Positions 1 through 5,312 of a stretch of 5,312 bases of DNA are shown piece by piece. The translations under genes were made by a program, and so were the position numbers. How positions within the stretch are numbered: the first letter of the stretch is position 1; each line of letters starts with the position of its first letter. The notes beneath the pieces are model-generated. The model searched no databases. It saw only the letters and a program-made list of their open reading frames with translations, and was not told where the DNA came from. The DNA is from an uncultured Ruminococcus sp. (lineage in GTDB: Bacteria > Bacillota > Clostridia > Oscillospirales > Acutalibacteraceae), in NCBI GenBank assembly GCA_902797065.1, contig CADBRK010000278.1, positions 1-5,312 of the forward strand, in the 5' to 3' direction.

Positions 1-2186
1 CAATGCTTGAAATATCCGTCCCGGGTATAGTCGCAGTCATCTATCAGAAGCTGTTTCATGCCGAGTTCAACGCAGTCGAGCATATCGTCAAAGTCATTGA
101 CTATCAGAGTATCCACCAGTATAAGGTGTCTGTATTCTACCGGCACTTTTTCGAAGTCGAGGGTGGTCATAAATTTATCAAATGTCAAACCCATCGGAAT
201 ACAATATTCATTTTCGTATATCTCGTACCCGTTCTGAGTATCAATATATTTCCACCCCGGCATAAGGAATTCTCCGTTATCCTTCTTAAAACTCATAGCG
301 TCGTCTTCCTGATTAAAAAGATACTTTACAGACATAAAGCTGCGTATTGCGTACATGCCGTTAGGCCAATATGTACTTGAACGTCTGCTAAATCCCATAC
401 CCTTAATAAACATTGTTATCCAGCCATTTACTGTACTATTATAACACTCCAATCCAGGAATTCTCCAAAATGCAGTGAGATTCTGATCATTTCCATATGT
501 TTTCAGGTTTTCGTCAAGTAAAATACTTTTGGAAACATCATCATTTAATTGAACAAGTTCCGGAAGATCCATATTTTCAGCTTTTACTTCATCAATATCA
601 TAACAATATTTATTATATGAATTAATCGCAATCACATCAGAGCGCCATTGCTGAATATCTTCTAAATTGATTTTATCACCCTGATTCAGCATACCATCTT
701 CAAAAATGTTATCTTTTTGCATCCCCCGAATTTTGGACGGAAGTAATGTGGAAACATGTGTAATAACAATAGCTGCTATCAGCACGGTGAAAGCCAATTT
801 TCGACATGAGTCCCTGCTTCGATTAGAGAGTTTAATATATAATACACTAAGAGCTATATTTCCCATAGCTACTGCGGCATAGATCCAGAAAAATTTTTTG
901 TCACCGTACAGACCGAATTCATACTTAACACTATAACTGCTCATAAGCGATATTAAAGGCGTCAATCCAATAATACCAATTATTATTGATGTTAATAAAA
1001 AATTCAGACGTATAGCCTTTTTCCAATCCGATGCTTTATCCTCAAGCGCCGTAACAGCCGCAAGGCACATTACAAGGTCAGCCATAAATATCCAACGTAT
1101 ATATTGTGAATTTGTAAACATCTGGAATGAACTGTTGAGTATCGGAATAAACATAATAATAGCGCATGCGGCAAAAAATGCTTTGAGCCACTTCTCCGAT
1201 CTTTTGTTGAAGAACACAACAAAGACGCTTGTCATTCCGAACAACGCAATAAACGATGTCAATGCTGCCCATGTCGAATCGTACCCAATAGTATATACAT
1301 TTAAATTTGCCATCTCCGGAGGCAAGAACAATCCTACAATAAGTTGAATATAGAAATGAATATTTTGATATACCCATAGCGACCAGCCGCTGATACTGGA
1401 ATCGGTCACTCGATTATTGCCCATTATATTGTACAGTGACGGCAGGAACAGGAACAAACTCATTCCGACGCCCAATACTGCTTCAAAGAAAAGGAATATT
1501 ATCTCTCTCGCAGATTCGTACTTAAAGTTCTTCGATATAGTCCGCACAAGCCAGTAGAGAACGAGAAAAACAGCCTCTCCGATAAAAATATAGTAATTGA
1601 CCAGCGAACTCAGCGCAACCATAAAAGCAAATCGTCCGCGTTTTTTGTCTATTACAAACGAATCAAGCGCCGCCAGCAAAAACGGGAAAAATGCGATCGA
1701 ATCCTCAAACTGGAACACAAGATTATAAATTGCAAAACCCGAATATGCGTACAAAAGTGCTCCGGTAACCGCGTTGTTTTTATCCTTTACATTTCGTTTC
1801 AGATAAATATACGCTCCGAGCGACGCCACTCCGAATTTAAGTATCATCAGCGGACCGTTAACGTATGGTATCCAATCCACCGGGAACGGAAGCAGCAGCC
1901 AGAAGAACGGACTTCCCAGATTCATAACCGTATATGCGCCCACGAAAGATGTTCCCAGGTCTGTATACCAGCTCCAGCCGGTCTCACCGGTTCTTATTGC
2001 GTCACTCATAAGCTGATAGAAAGGCAGCATCTCATCATTATAATCGCCGAAATACAGATACATGCCTTTATCCATTATCATACACGGAATTATAAACGCC
2101 GCTATGACAGCCATGCCCCACAGAAAAGCCTTCAGAGCATACCGCTCTTTCTTTTCTTTATGGGGACTTAACACTTTTTTGTCCAT
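1..2186 (-). CDS. yfhO: YfhO-family polytopic membrane protein (probable GT-C-like cell-surface glycosylation factor), C terminus cut by window edge
   Basis: An open frame runs from ATG at 2186 to the left edge with no stop, giving 728 visible codons. A basic, cytoplasmic-looking N terminus (to about residue 18) precedes the first membrane segment (about 20-38). Next come the family hallmark GDYNDEMLPFYQ (47-58), a loop WSWYTDLG (71-78) and LGSPFFWLLLPFP (90-102). Roughly a dozen hydrophobic segments follow, up to about residue 483. From about 484 the protein is hydrophilic and probably extracytoplasmic. YfhO proteins are usually about 850 residues or more, so the end and probably a last helix are missing. 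In Bacillus subtilis and Listeria, YfhO/GtlB proteins are needed for lipoteichoic-acid glycosylation. The acidic residues of the 47-58 motif would suit a GT-C-type outer-face active site, but that is inference. The start is fixed by AAGGGAG 7 nt upstream. The GNAT gene ends 21 nt upstream, suggesting co-transcription. GC falls markedly in the middle of the gene. Family assignment is confident; substrate is unknown. Confidence 0.88.
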   Translation of the reverse strand, partial: MDKKVLSPHKEKKERYALKAFLWGMAVIAAFIIPCMIMDKGMYLYFGDYNDEMLPFYQLMSDAIRTGETGWSWYTDLGTSFVGAYTVMNLGSPFFWLLLPFPVDWIPYVNGPLMILKFGVASLGAYIYLKRNVKDKNNAVTGALLYAYSGFAIYNLVFQFEDSIAFFPFLLAALDSFVIDKKRGRFAFMVALSSLVNYYIFIGEAVFLVLYWLVRTISKNFKYESAREIIFLFFEAVLGVGMSLFLFLPSLYNIMGNNRVTDSSISGWSLWVYQNIHFYIQLIVGLFLPPEMANLNVYTIGYDSTWAALTSFIALFGMTSVFVVFFNKRSEKWLKAFFAACAIIMFIPILNSSFQMFTNSQYIRWIFMADLVMCLAAVTALEDKASDWKKAIRLNFLLTSIIIGIIGLTPLISLMSSYSVKYEFGLYGDKKFFWIYAAVAMGNIALSVLYIKLSNRSRDSCRKLAFTVLIAAIVITHVSTLLPSKIRGMQKDNIFEDGMLNQGDKINLEDIQQWRSDVIAINSYNKYCYDIDEVKAENMDLPELVQLNDDVSKSILLDENLKTYGNDQNLTAFWRIPGLECYNSTVNGWITMFIKGMGFSRRSSTYWPNGMYAIRSFMSVKYLFNQEDDAMSFKKDNGEFLMPGWKYIDTQNGYEIYENEYCIPMGLTFDKFMTTLDFEKVPVEYRHLILVDTLIVNDFDDMLDCVELGMKQLLIDDCDYTRDGYFKH

Positions 2187-2193
2187 AACACGA

Positions 2194-2200
2194 CTCCCTT
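2194..2200 (-). promoter_or_regulatory. Ribosome binding site of yfhO
   Basis: AAGGGAG on the minus strand lies 7 nt before the ATG at 2186. It sits inside the 21-nt gap after the GNAT stop codon and fixes the start of the large membrane protein. Confidence 0.8.
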
Positions 2201-2207
2201 AGTTTTT

Positions 2208-2648
2208 TTATAATTCATCGGATTGATATGAATAAACAAACACATCATCCCGTTGTTTCCAGCCCATAGCAGTCCAGAAACTCTGCCCGAGGTCGTTATC
2301 GGTATAGCAAAAAATATGAGTTTTCTTTATTCCGTCGCCCGACAATGCGTCAAGCGCTCTCTGCGCCATACGTTTTGCTATGTTATGCCTGCGGTACTCG
2401 GGGCGAACCGCCATATGATGGATAAAGCCCCTTCTGCCGTCATGCCCGCACAGAACAGTACCCACAACTATCCCCCCGGACAGTGCCACCTGTGACATGT
2501 TCGGATTGCGCTTCAGATAGAACTCTATATTATCTCTGCTGTCCGCCTCCGACAAAGCTCTCTTTGTGGTTATCTGCCACATTTCAAAAACCTTGTCATA
2601 ATCCTCTATAGTCATAGGTCTTATCTCGATATTGCTTATTTCAATCAC
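2208..2648 (-). CDS. GNAT-family N-acetyltransferase (YpeA/RimI-like), substrate unknown
   Basis: The protein has 146 residues, the size of a single GNAT domain, and should be a cytoplasmic acetyl-CoA-dependent acyltransferase. Strand 1 is IEIRPMTIEDYDKV (7-20). Central strands run VALSGGIVVGTVLCGHDGRRG (54-74, seen in two pieces). Motif A, the acetyl-CoA pyrophosphate loop, is HHMAVRPEYRRHNIAKRM (77-94). Motif B is DNDLGQSFWTAMGW (117-130), followed by the final strand VFVYS. The usual Q/R-x-x-G-x-G/A loop reads RRHNIA (86-91), with Asn in place of the first Gly. I chose the GTG start at 2648 because AAGGGG lies 7 nt upstream. An ATG at 2693 is in frame but lies in the loop of a hairpin and lacks a Shine-Dalgarno site. 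The gene follows argB after 72 nt and precedes yfhO by 21 nt. Position beside argJ and argB allows a link to acetylated arginine intermediates, but nothing in the protein shows it. Protein, small-molecule or antibiotic acetylation are equally possible. Confidence 0.87.
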   Translation of the reverse strand: MIEISNIEIRPMTIEDYDKVFEMWQITTKRALSEADSRDNIEFYLKRNPNMSQVALSGGIVVGTVLCGHDGRRGFIHHMAVRPEYRRHNIAKRMAQRALDALSGDGIKKTHIFCYTDNDLGQSFWTAMGWKQRDDVFVYSYQSDEL

Positions 2649-2655
2649 ATAAACA

Positions 2656-2661
2656 CCCCTT
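2656..2661 (-). promoter_or_regulatory. Ribosome binding site deciding the GTG start of the GNAT gene
   Basis: AAGGGG lies 7 nt before GTG at 2648 and 5 nt before an out-of-frame ATG at 2650 that is followed at once by TGA. It selects the GTG over the longer in-frame ATG start at 2693, which has no purine-rich site at the right distance. Confidence 0.75.
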
Positions 2662-2675
2662 CGGAAAGTATCGGC

Positions 2676-2713
2676 AATGCGGAGAGTATTCATCCGGAAA
2701 TACTCTCTGCATT
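2676..2713. other. Strong imperfect hairpin between argB and the GNAT gene, terminator-like on the plus strand
   Basis: The arms are AATGC + GAGAGTATT (2676-2680, 2682-2690) and AATACTCTC + GCATT (2699-2707, 2709-2713), around an 8-nt loop. In operon (minus-strand) RNA, 14 base pairs form with one A/C mismatch, and the right arm is followed by GCCGATAC, so there is no U tract. In plus-strand RNA the mismatch becomes a G-U wobble, giving a continuous 15-pair stem followed by a T-rich run (2712-2720). It may be a plus-strand terminator, a 3'-end stabiliser or processing site for argCJB mRNA, or a partial terminator. The structure itself is clear; the role is inferred. Confidence 0.7.
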
Positions 2714-2720
2714 TTTCATT

Positions 2721-3578
2721 TTAGTAGAACATCGTTCCGATACCCTCATCGGTAAGCATTTCGATAAGTATCGAATGCGGTATTCTGCCGTCTATGATGA
2801 AGGCTCTCGATACCCCTCGTCTGACCGCTTCAACACAGCAGTCGATCTTAGGTATCATTCCTCCGCTGATAATACCCTCGCGCTTCAGCATAGGCACTGA
2901 GGAAACATTTACGCTTGGGATCAAAGTATTCTCATCATTCTTATCTCTGAGCAAGCCTCTGATATCGGTCATAAGAAACAGCTTGCATGCGCCAAGCTCT
3001 GCGGCGATTCTCGAAGCCGCAACATCGGCATTGATATTATACACATCTCCGCCGAGACTTCCCGCAACAGTCGAGATTATCGGTACAAAGCCGTTGTTTA
3101 TCACATCGCTGATGACTTTCGGATTGACCTGGGTGATCTCTCCGACATAACCTATATCTTCGCTTGTGATAAGCTTTTCAGCCATAAGCATATTGCCGTC
3201 GAGTCCGCACAGACCGACTGCAGGTGCTCCGCTTTTCTGCAAATGCTGCACAAGGTTTTTGTTGACCTTGCCCGCAAGAACCATCTGCACTATGTCAATA
3301 GTTTCTTTGTCGGTTACTCGCATACCGTTTACAAAGCGGCTCTCTTTGTTTATCTTTCCGAGCATTTCGGTTATCTCGGGGCCGCCGCCGTGTACAAGAA
3401 CGACATTTATGCCGACAAGCTTCAGCAGGGCAATATCGCTCATTACCGCACTTTTCAGCTCATCGTTTATCATAGCGTTTCCGCCGTATTTAATTACTAC
3501 CGTTTTTCCGTAATACTTCTGTATATACGGGAGCGCCTGAACCAGAATATGCGCTTTTTCCGCATTGGAAATGTTCAT
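2721..3578 (-). CDS. argB: N-acetylglutamate kinase
   Basis: ArgB phosphorylates the gamma-carboxyl of N-acetyl-L-glutamate with ATP, the second step of arginine synthesis, in the cytoplasm. The 285-residue protein is a full amino-acid-kinase domain. It has KYGGNAM (30-36) and HGGGPE (63-68) for phosphate and substrate binding, RVTD (87-90), NINADVAA (181-188) in the acetylglutamate pocket, MTDIRGLL (203-210) and GGMIPK (239-244) in the nucleotide half. An N-terminal helix (about 10-24, ending YIQKYYGKT) precedes the core, and the C terminus has H268 and DEGIGTM (277-283). These two features mark hexameric, arginine-inhibited kinases, unlike the shorter E. coli enzyme, so feedback inhibition is likely; that is inference from family knowledge. 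I chose ATG 3578 over the in-frame GTG at 3587 because GGAG lies 8 nt upstream of the ATG and overlaps the GTG itself. argJ ends 18 nt upstream. A hairpin, not argD, follows. Confidence 0.97.
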   Translation of the reverse strand: MNISNAEKAHILVQALPYIQKYYGKTVVIKYGGNAMINDELKSAVMSDIALLKLVGINVVLVHGGGPEITEMLGKINKESRFVNGMRVTDKETIDIVQMVLAGKVNKNLVQHLQKSGAPAVGLCGLDGNMLMAEKLITSEDIGYVGEITQVNPKVISDVINNGFVPIISTVAGSLGGDVYNINADVAASRIAAELGACKLFLMTDIRGLLRDKNDENTLIPSVNVSSVPMLKREGIISGGMIPKIDCCVEAVRRGVSRAFIIDGRIPHSILIEMLTDEGIGTMFY

Positions 3579-3586
3579 CTCTCTCA

Positions 3587-3590
3587 CTCC
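3587..3590 (-). promoter_or_regulatory. Ribosome binding site deciding the argB start
   Basis: GGAG lies 8 nt before ATG 3578, in the short argJ-argB gap. The alternative GTG at 3587 overlaps this site and so cannot use it, which removes three residues (GTG AGA GAG) from the longest frame. Confidence 0.7.
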
Positions 3591-3596
3591 ATATTA

Positions 3597-4817
3597 TCAT
3601 GTTCTGTAATCGCCGTTTATCTTTACGTAATCGTATGTAAGGTCACAGCCGAAAGCTTCGGCGCAGCCGCTGCCGTCGTTAAGAGATACGTCTATCGTGA
3701 TCTCACTTTCCAGGAGTATCTCTTTTGCAAGCTCCTCGCTGAATTCTACGCCTGCGCCGCTTTTGCAAACATCTATCCGTCCGCTCTTTGACTCGAAAGC
3801 AACGTCAACTTTAGTTACATCGACATCGCAGCCCGAATAACCTATAGCGCAAAGAATACGTCCCCAGTTTGCGTCTGCACCGAACATAGCCGCTTTAACA
3901 AGGCTGCTGCATATAACTGCCTTTGCTGCGCCCTTTGCGTCTGCCATAGTTTTTGCGCCGTTCACTTTACAGATAATCAGCTTTGTTGCACCCTCGCCGT
4001 CTGCGGCAAGCTTTTTCGCCATAGTTTTACACAAAGCAGTCAACGCATCGGTAAATATTCTGTAATCCTCGTTTTTCACGGTAATCTCGCTGTTGCCCGC
4101 AAGACCGTTTGCAAGTATTGCCAGAGTATCGTTTGTTGAGGTATCGCCGTCAACCGATACCATATTGTAGGATTGCTCGACAGCTTCCGTAAGCGCAGCT
4201 TTCAGCATATCCGAAGAAACTGCCGCGTCTGTAGTGACAAAGCTGAGCATAGTACCCATATTGATATGTATCATGCCGCTGCCCTTTGCAACTGCGCCGA
4301 TAGTAACAGTCTTGCCGCCTATCTCAACCTGTACTGCGGCTTCCTTTTTCACCGTGTCGGTTGTCATAATAGCCTCGGCAACGTCTGTGCCGCCGTTTTG
4401 GCTCAATTTTTCTGCAAGTATCGGAATACTGTTCTCAAAGGGTTCTATAGGCAACGGCTGACCGATAACGCCTGTTGATGCAACTATTACATCTGTTTTA
4501 TCTATACCAAGACTCTTTGCCGTAAGCTCACACATTCTCAGAGCTTTCTCCTCGCCGTCTGCGTTGCAGGTGTTGGCGTTGCCCGAATTAACAATAACAG
4601 CCTGAGCCTTGCCGTTTGCTATATTTTTCTGTGTTACGATTATTGCGCTGCTCTTTACAAGGTTCTTTGTAAAAACAGCCGCAGTGCTGCATATAACATC
4701 ACCGGCAATCAGCGCAATATCACGCTTTATTGTATTTGACGGCTTTACGCTGCCTATCACTCCGGAAGCTTTAAAGCCTTTTGGTGAGGTAACGGTTCCG
4801 TTTTCTATAAATTTCAT
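3597..4817 (-). CDS. argJ: Glutamate N-acetyltransferase / ornithine acetyltransferase (ArgJ)
   Basis: ArgJ moves acetyl from N2-acetylornithine to glutamate, regenerating N-acetylglutamate and releasing ornithine. Bifunctional members also use acetyl-CoA; the sequence does not show which type this is. The 406-residue length is normal for the family. Seen here are TSPKGFKASG (10-19), the oxyanion-hole region STGVIG (114-119), and KGSGMI (178-183) leading to the autocleavage site Gly188-Thr189 in NMGTML. Thr189 would become the N-terminal nucleophile of the beta chain, giving an alpha chain of 188 and a beta chain of 218 residues. Further motifs are GEGATK (274-279), the ANWGRI region (316-321) and the C terminus GCDLTYDYVKINGDYRT. 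Where the family usually has Pro before Asn-Met, this protein has Ile185. The start at ATG 4817 is supported by AAAAGGA 8 nt upstream and by fit to family N termini. An in-frame ATG at 4835 that overlaps the argC stop (TGATG) is the alternative. Confidence 0.97.
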   Translation of the reverse strand: MKFIENGTVTSPKGFKASGVIGSVKPSNTIKRDIALIAGDVICSTAAVFTKNLVKSSAIIVTQKNIANGKAQAVIVNSGNANTCNADGEEKALRMCELTAKSLGIDKTDVIVASTGVIGQPLPIEPFENSIPILAEKLSQNGGTDVAEAIMTTDTVKKEAAVQVEIGGKTVTIGAVAKGSGMIHINMGTMLSFVTTDAAVSSDMLKAALTEAVEQSYNMVSVDGDTSTNDTLAILANGLAGNSEITVKNEDYRIFTDALTALCKTMAKKLAADGEGATKLIICKVNGAKTMADAKGAAKAVICSSLVKAAMFGADANWGRILCAIGYSGCDVDVTKVDVAFESKSGRIDVCKSGAGVEFSEELAKEILLESEITIDVSLNDGSGCAEAFGCDLTYDYVKINGDYRT

Positions 4818-4825
4818 ATTATCAG

Positions 4826-4832
4826 TCCTTTT
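4826..4832 (-). promoter_or_regulatory. Ribosome binding site deciding the argJ start
   Basis: AAAAGGA lies 8 nt before ATG 4817, in the 17-nt gap after the argC stop. The upstream ATG at 4835 overlaps the argC stop codon, would add six residues (MKRTDN), and has no comparable purine-rich site before it. Confidence 0.7.
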
Positions 4833-4834
4833 CA

Positions 4835-5312
4835 TCAAAAGGCGGGCGGAGTCATTGTAAGACCCGTCGTTTCGTCAAGCCCGAAAATGATGTTCATATT
4901 CTGGATAGCCTGACCTGCCGCGCCCTTTACCATATTATCTATTGCCGAAGCTGATATAAATGTACCCGTTCTCGTATCGACAAACACGGAAACGTCACAG
5001 TAGTTTGAATACTTGATATTGTGTATATCGGCAGCCATACCGTCTGCAAGCATACGTACAAACGGCTCGTCTTTGTAATACTCTTCATAGGCAGCTCTGA
5101 TCTGCTCCTTTGTTACGCCTTCCTTCAGACGTGCATAGCACGTTGCGAGAATACCTCTGTTCACGGGCAGCAGATGCGGTACAAATGTGATCTTTACGCT
5201 GTCTTTGCCGCTGAGCTTTCTGAGAGTCTGCTCGATCTCGGGAGTATGACGGTGAGAAGCCACCTTATAGGGGTGCATACCTTCGTTGAGATCGGGGTAG
5301 TGCGTACCCTGA
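4835..5312 (-). CDS. argC: N-acetyl-gamma-glutamyl-phosphate reductase, C-terminal part (N terminus beyond the window)
   Basis: ArgC reduces N-acetylglutamyl phosphate to N-acetylglutamate semialdehyde with NADPH, the third step of arginine synthesis. The final 158 residues are visible; the frame continues through the right edge with no start, so the ATG at 5278 is internal. Visible motifs in order are HYPDLNEG near the edge, SHRHTPEIEQ with the conserved active-site His, FVPHLLPVNRGIL, KDEPFVR, SNYCDVSVFVD, and the C-terminal IDNMVKGAAGQAIQNMN with FGLDETTGL, part of the NADP-binding fold completed by the C terminus. The Rossmann domain and the catalytic Cys lie outside the window. The stop TGA (4837-4835) is followed by argJ after 17 nt, so the two are surely co-transcribed. 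Any operon promoter or ArgR operator would lie upstream, out of view. Confidence 0.97.
   Translation of the reverse strand, partial: QGTHYPDLNEGMHPYKVASHRHTPEIEQTLRKLSGKDSVKITFVPHLLPVNRGILATCYARLKEGVTKEQIRAAYEEYYKDEPFVRMLADGMAADIHNIKYSNYCDVSVFVDTRTGTFISASAIDNMVKGAAGQAIQNMNIIFGLDETTGLTMTPPAF

Noticed and set aside
3..380. A 125-codon plus-strand open frame at the left end
   Set aside because: It lies antisense to the continuous YfhO reading frame, which has clear family motifs and no stops.
1078..1377. A 99-codon minus-strand frame inside yfhO
   Set aside because: It is in a different frame from YfhO, with no ribosome site or recognisable content, and the YfhO frame is intact through it.
2187..2207. 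A terminator between the GNAT gene and yfhO, suggested by the T-run on the plus strand
   Set aside because: There is no inverted repeat beside the run, and on the transcribed strand it reads as A residues upstream of a ribosome site.
2649..2693. A longer GNAT start at ATG 2693
   Set aside because: It sits in the hairpin loop without a Shine-Dalgarno site, the 15 extra residues do not fit a GNAT fold, and AAGGGG points to GTG 2648.
2649..2720. A sigma-A promoter for the GNAT-yfhO pair in the 72-nt spacer
   Set aside because: The weak TTTCCG and GATACT hexamers are about 22 nt apart and poor matches; most of the spacer is explained by the hairpin and ribosome site.
3579..3587. argB start at GTG 3587
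   Set aside because: The GTG overlaps the GGAG site that is properly spaced for ATG 3578, and the shorter form fits the family N terminus.
3243..3791. A 182-codon plus-strand open frame across the argJ-argB junction
   Set aside because: It is antisense to two certain genes, has no family resemblance, and open antisense frames are common opposite genes with this codon usage.
1..5312. CRISPR array, transposon ends, tRNA/rRNA, or a defence or mobile system
   Set aside because: No regularly spaced repeats, no transposase or integrase motifs and no RNA-gene signatures were seen; the window is filled by the five genes described.

Overview
The window is about 5.3 kb of bacterial chromosome. Every supported gene lies on the minus strand and is read from right to left, with short gaps that look like one operon. 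The window suggests an anaerobic Firmicute of class Clostridia, probably a Ruminococcus-like Oscillospirales member. The reasons are the argC-argJ-argB gene order, ArgJ and ArgB wording typical of Firmicutes, purine-rich Shine-Dalgarno sites, moderate GC and a YfhO-type membrane protein. The genus is a guess from protein style, not a database match.

Reading with transcription: 5312-4835 is the C-terminal part of argC (N-acetyl-gamma-glutamyl-phosphate reductase), cut by the right edge. 4817-3597 is a complete argJ (glutamate/ornithine N-acetyltransferase). 3578-2721 is a complete argB (N-acetylglutamate kinase, apparently of the arginine-inhibited type). The gaps between these genes are 17 and 18 nt. 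A 72-nt spacer follows, holding a strong imperfect hairpin. Next is a small GNAT acetyltransferase (2648-2208, GTG start). After 21 nt comes a large YfhO-family polytopic membrane protein (2186 to the left edge, 728 codons visible, C terminus missing).

ArgJ transfers acetyl from N-acetylornithine to glutamate, ArgB phosphorylates N-acetylglutamate, and ArgC reduces the acyl phosphate to the semialdehyde. The argD aminotransferase that would complete the cycle does not follow argB here; the GNAT and YfhO genes occupy that place. The GNAT substrate is unknown. The YfhO protein belongs to cell-surface glycan or teichoic-acid biology and has no evident link to arginine, so it is either a passive passenger of the operon or separated from it by the hairpin.

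No RNA genes, insertion sequences, CRISPR arrays, origins or convincing promoters were seen, and no stretch over 300 bases lacks a gene. I did not find a clearly new biological system. The points most worth checking are the hairpin with strand-asymmetric terminator features, the start-stop AUGUGA at the GNAT start, the sharp internal drop in GC inside yfhO, and small departures from consensus in ArgJ and the GNAT.
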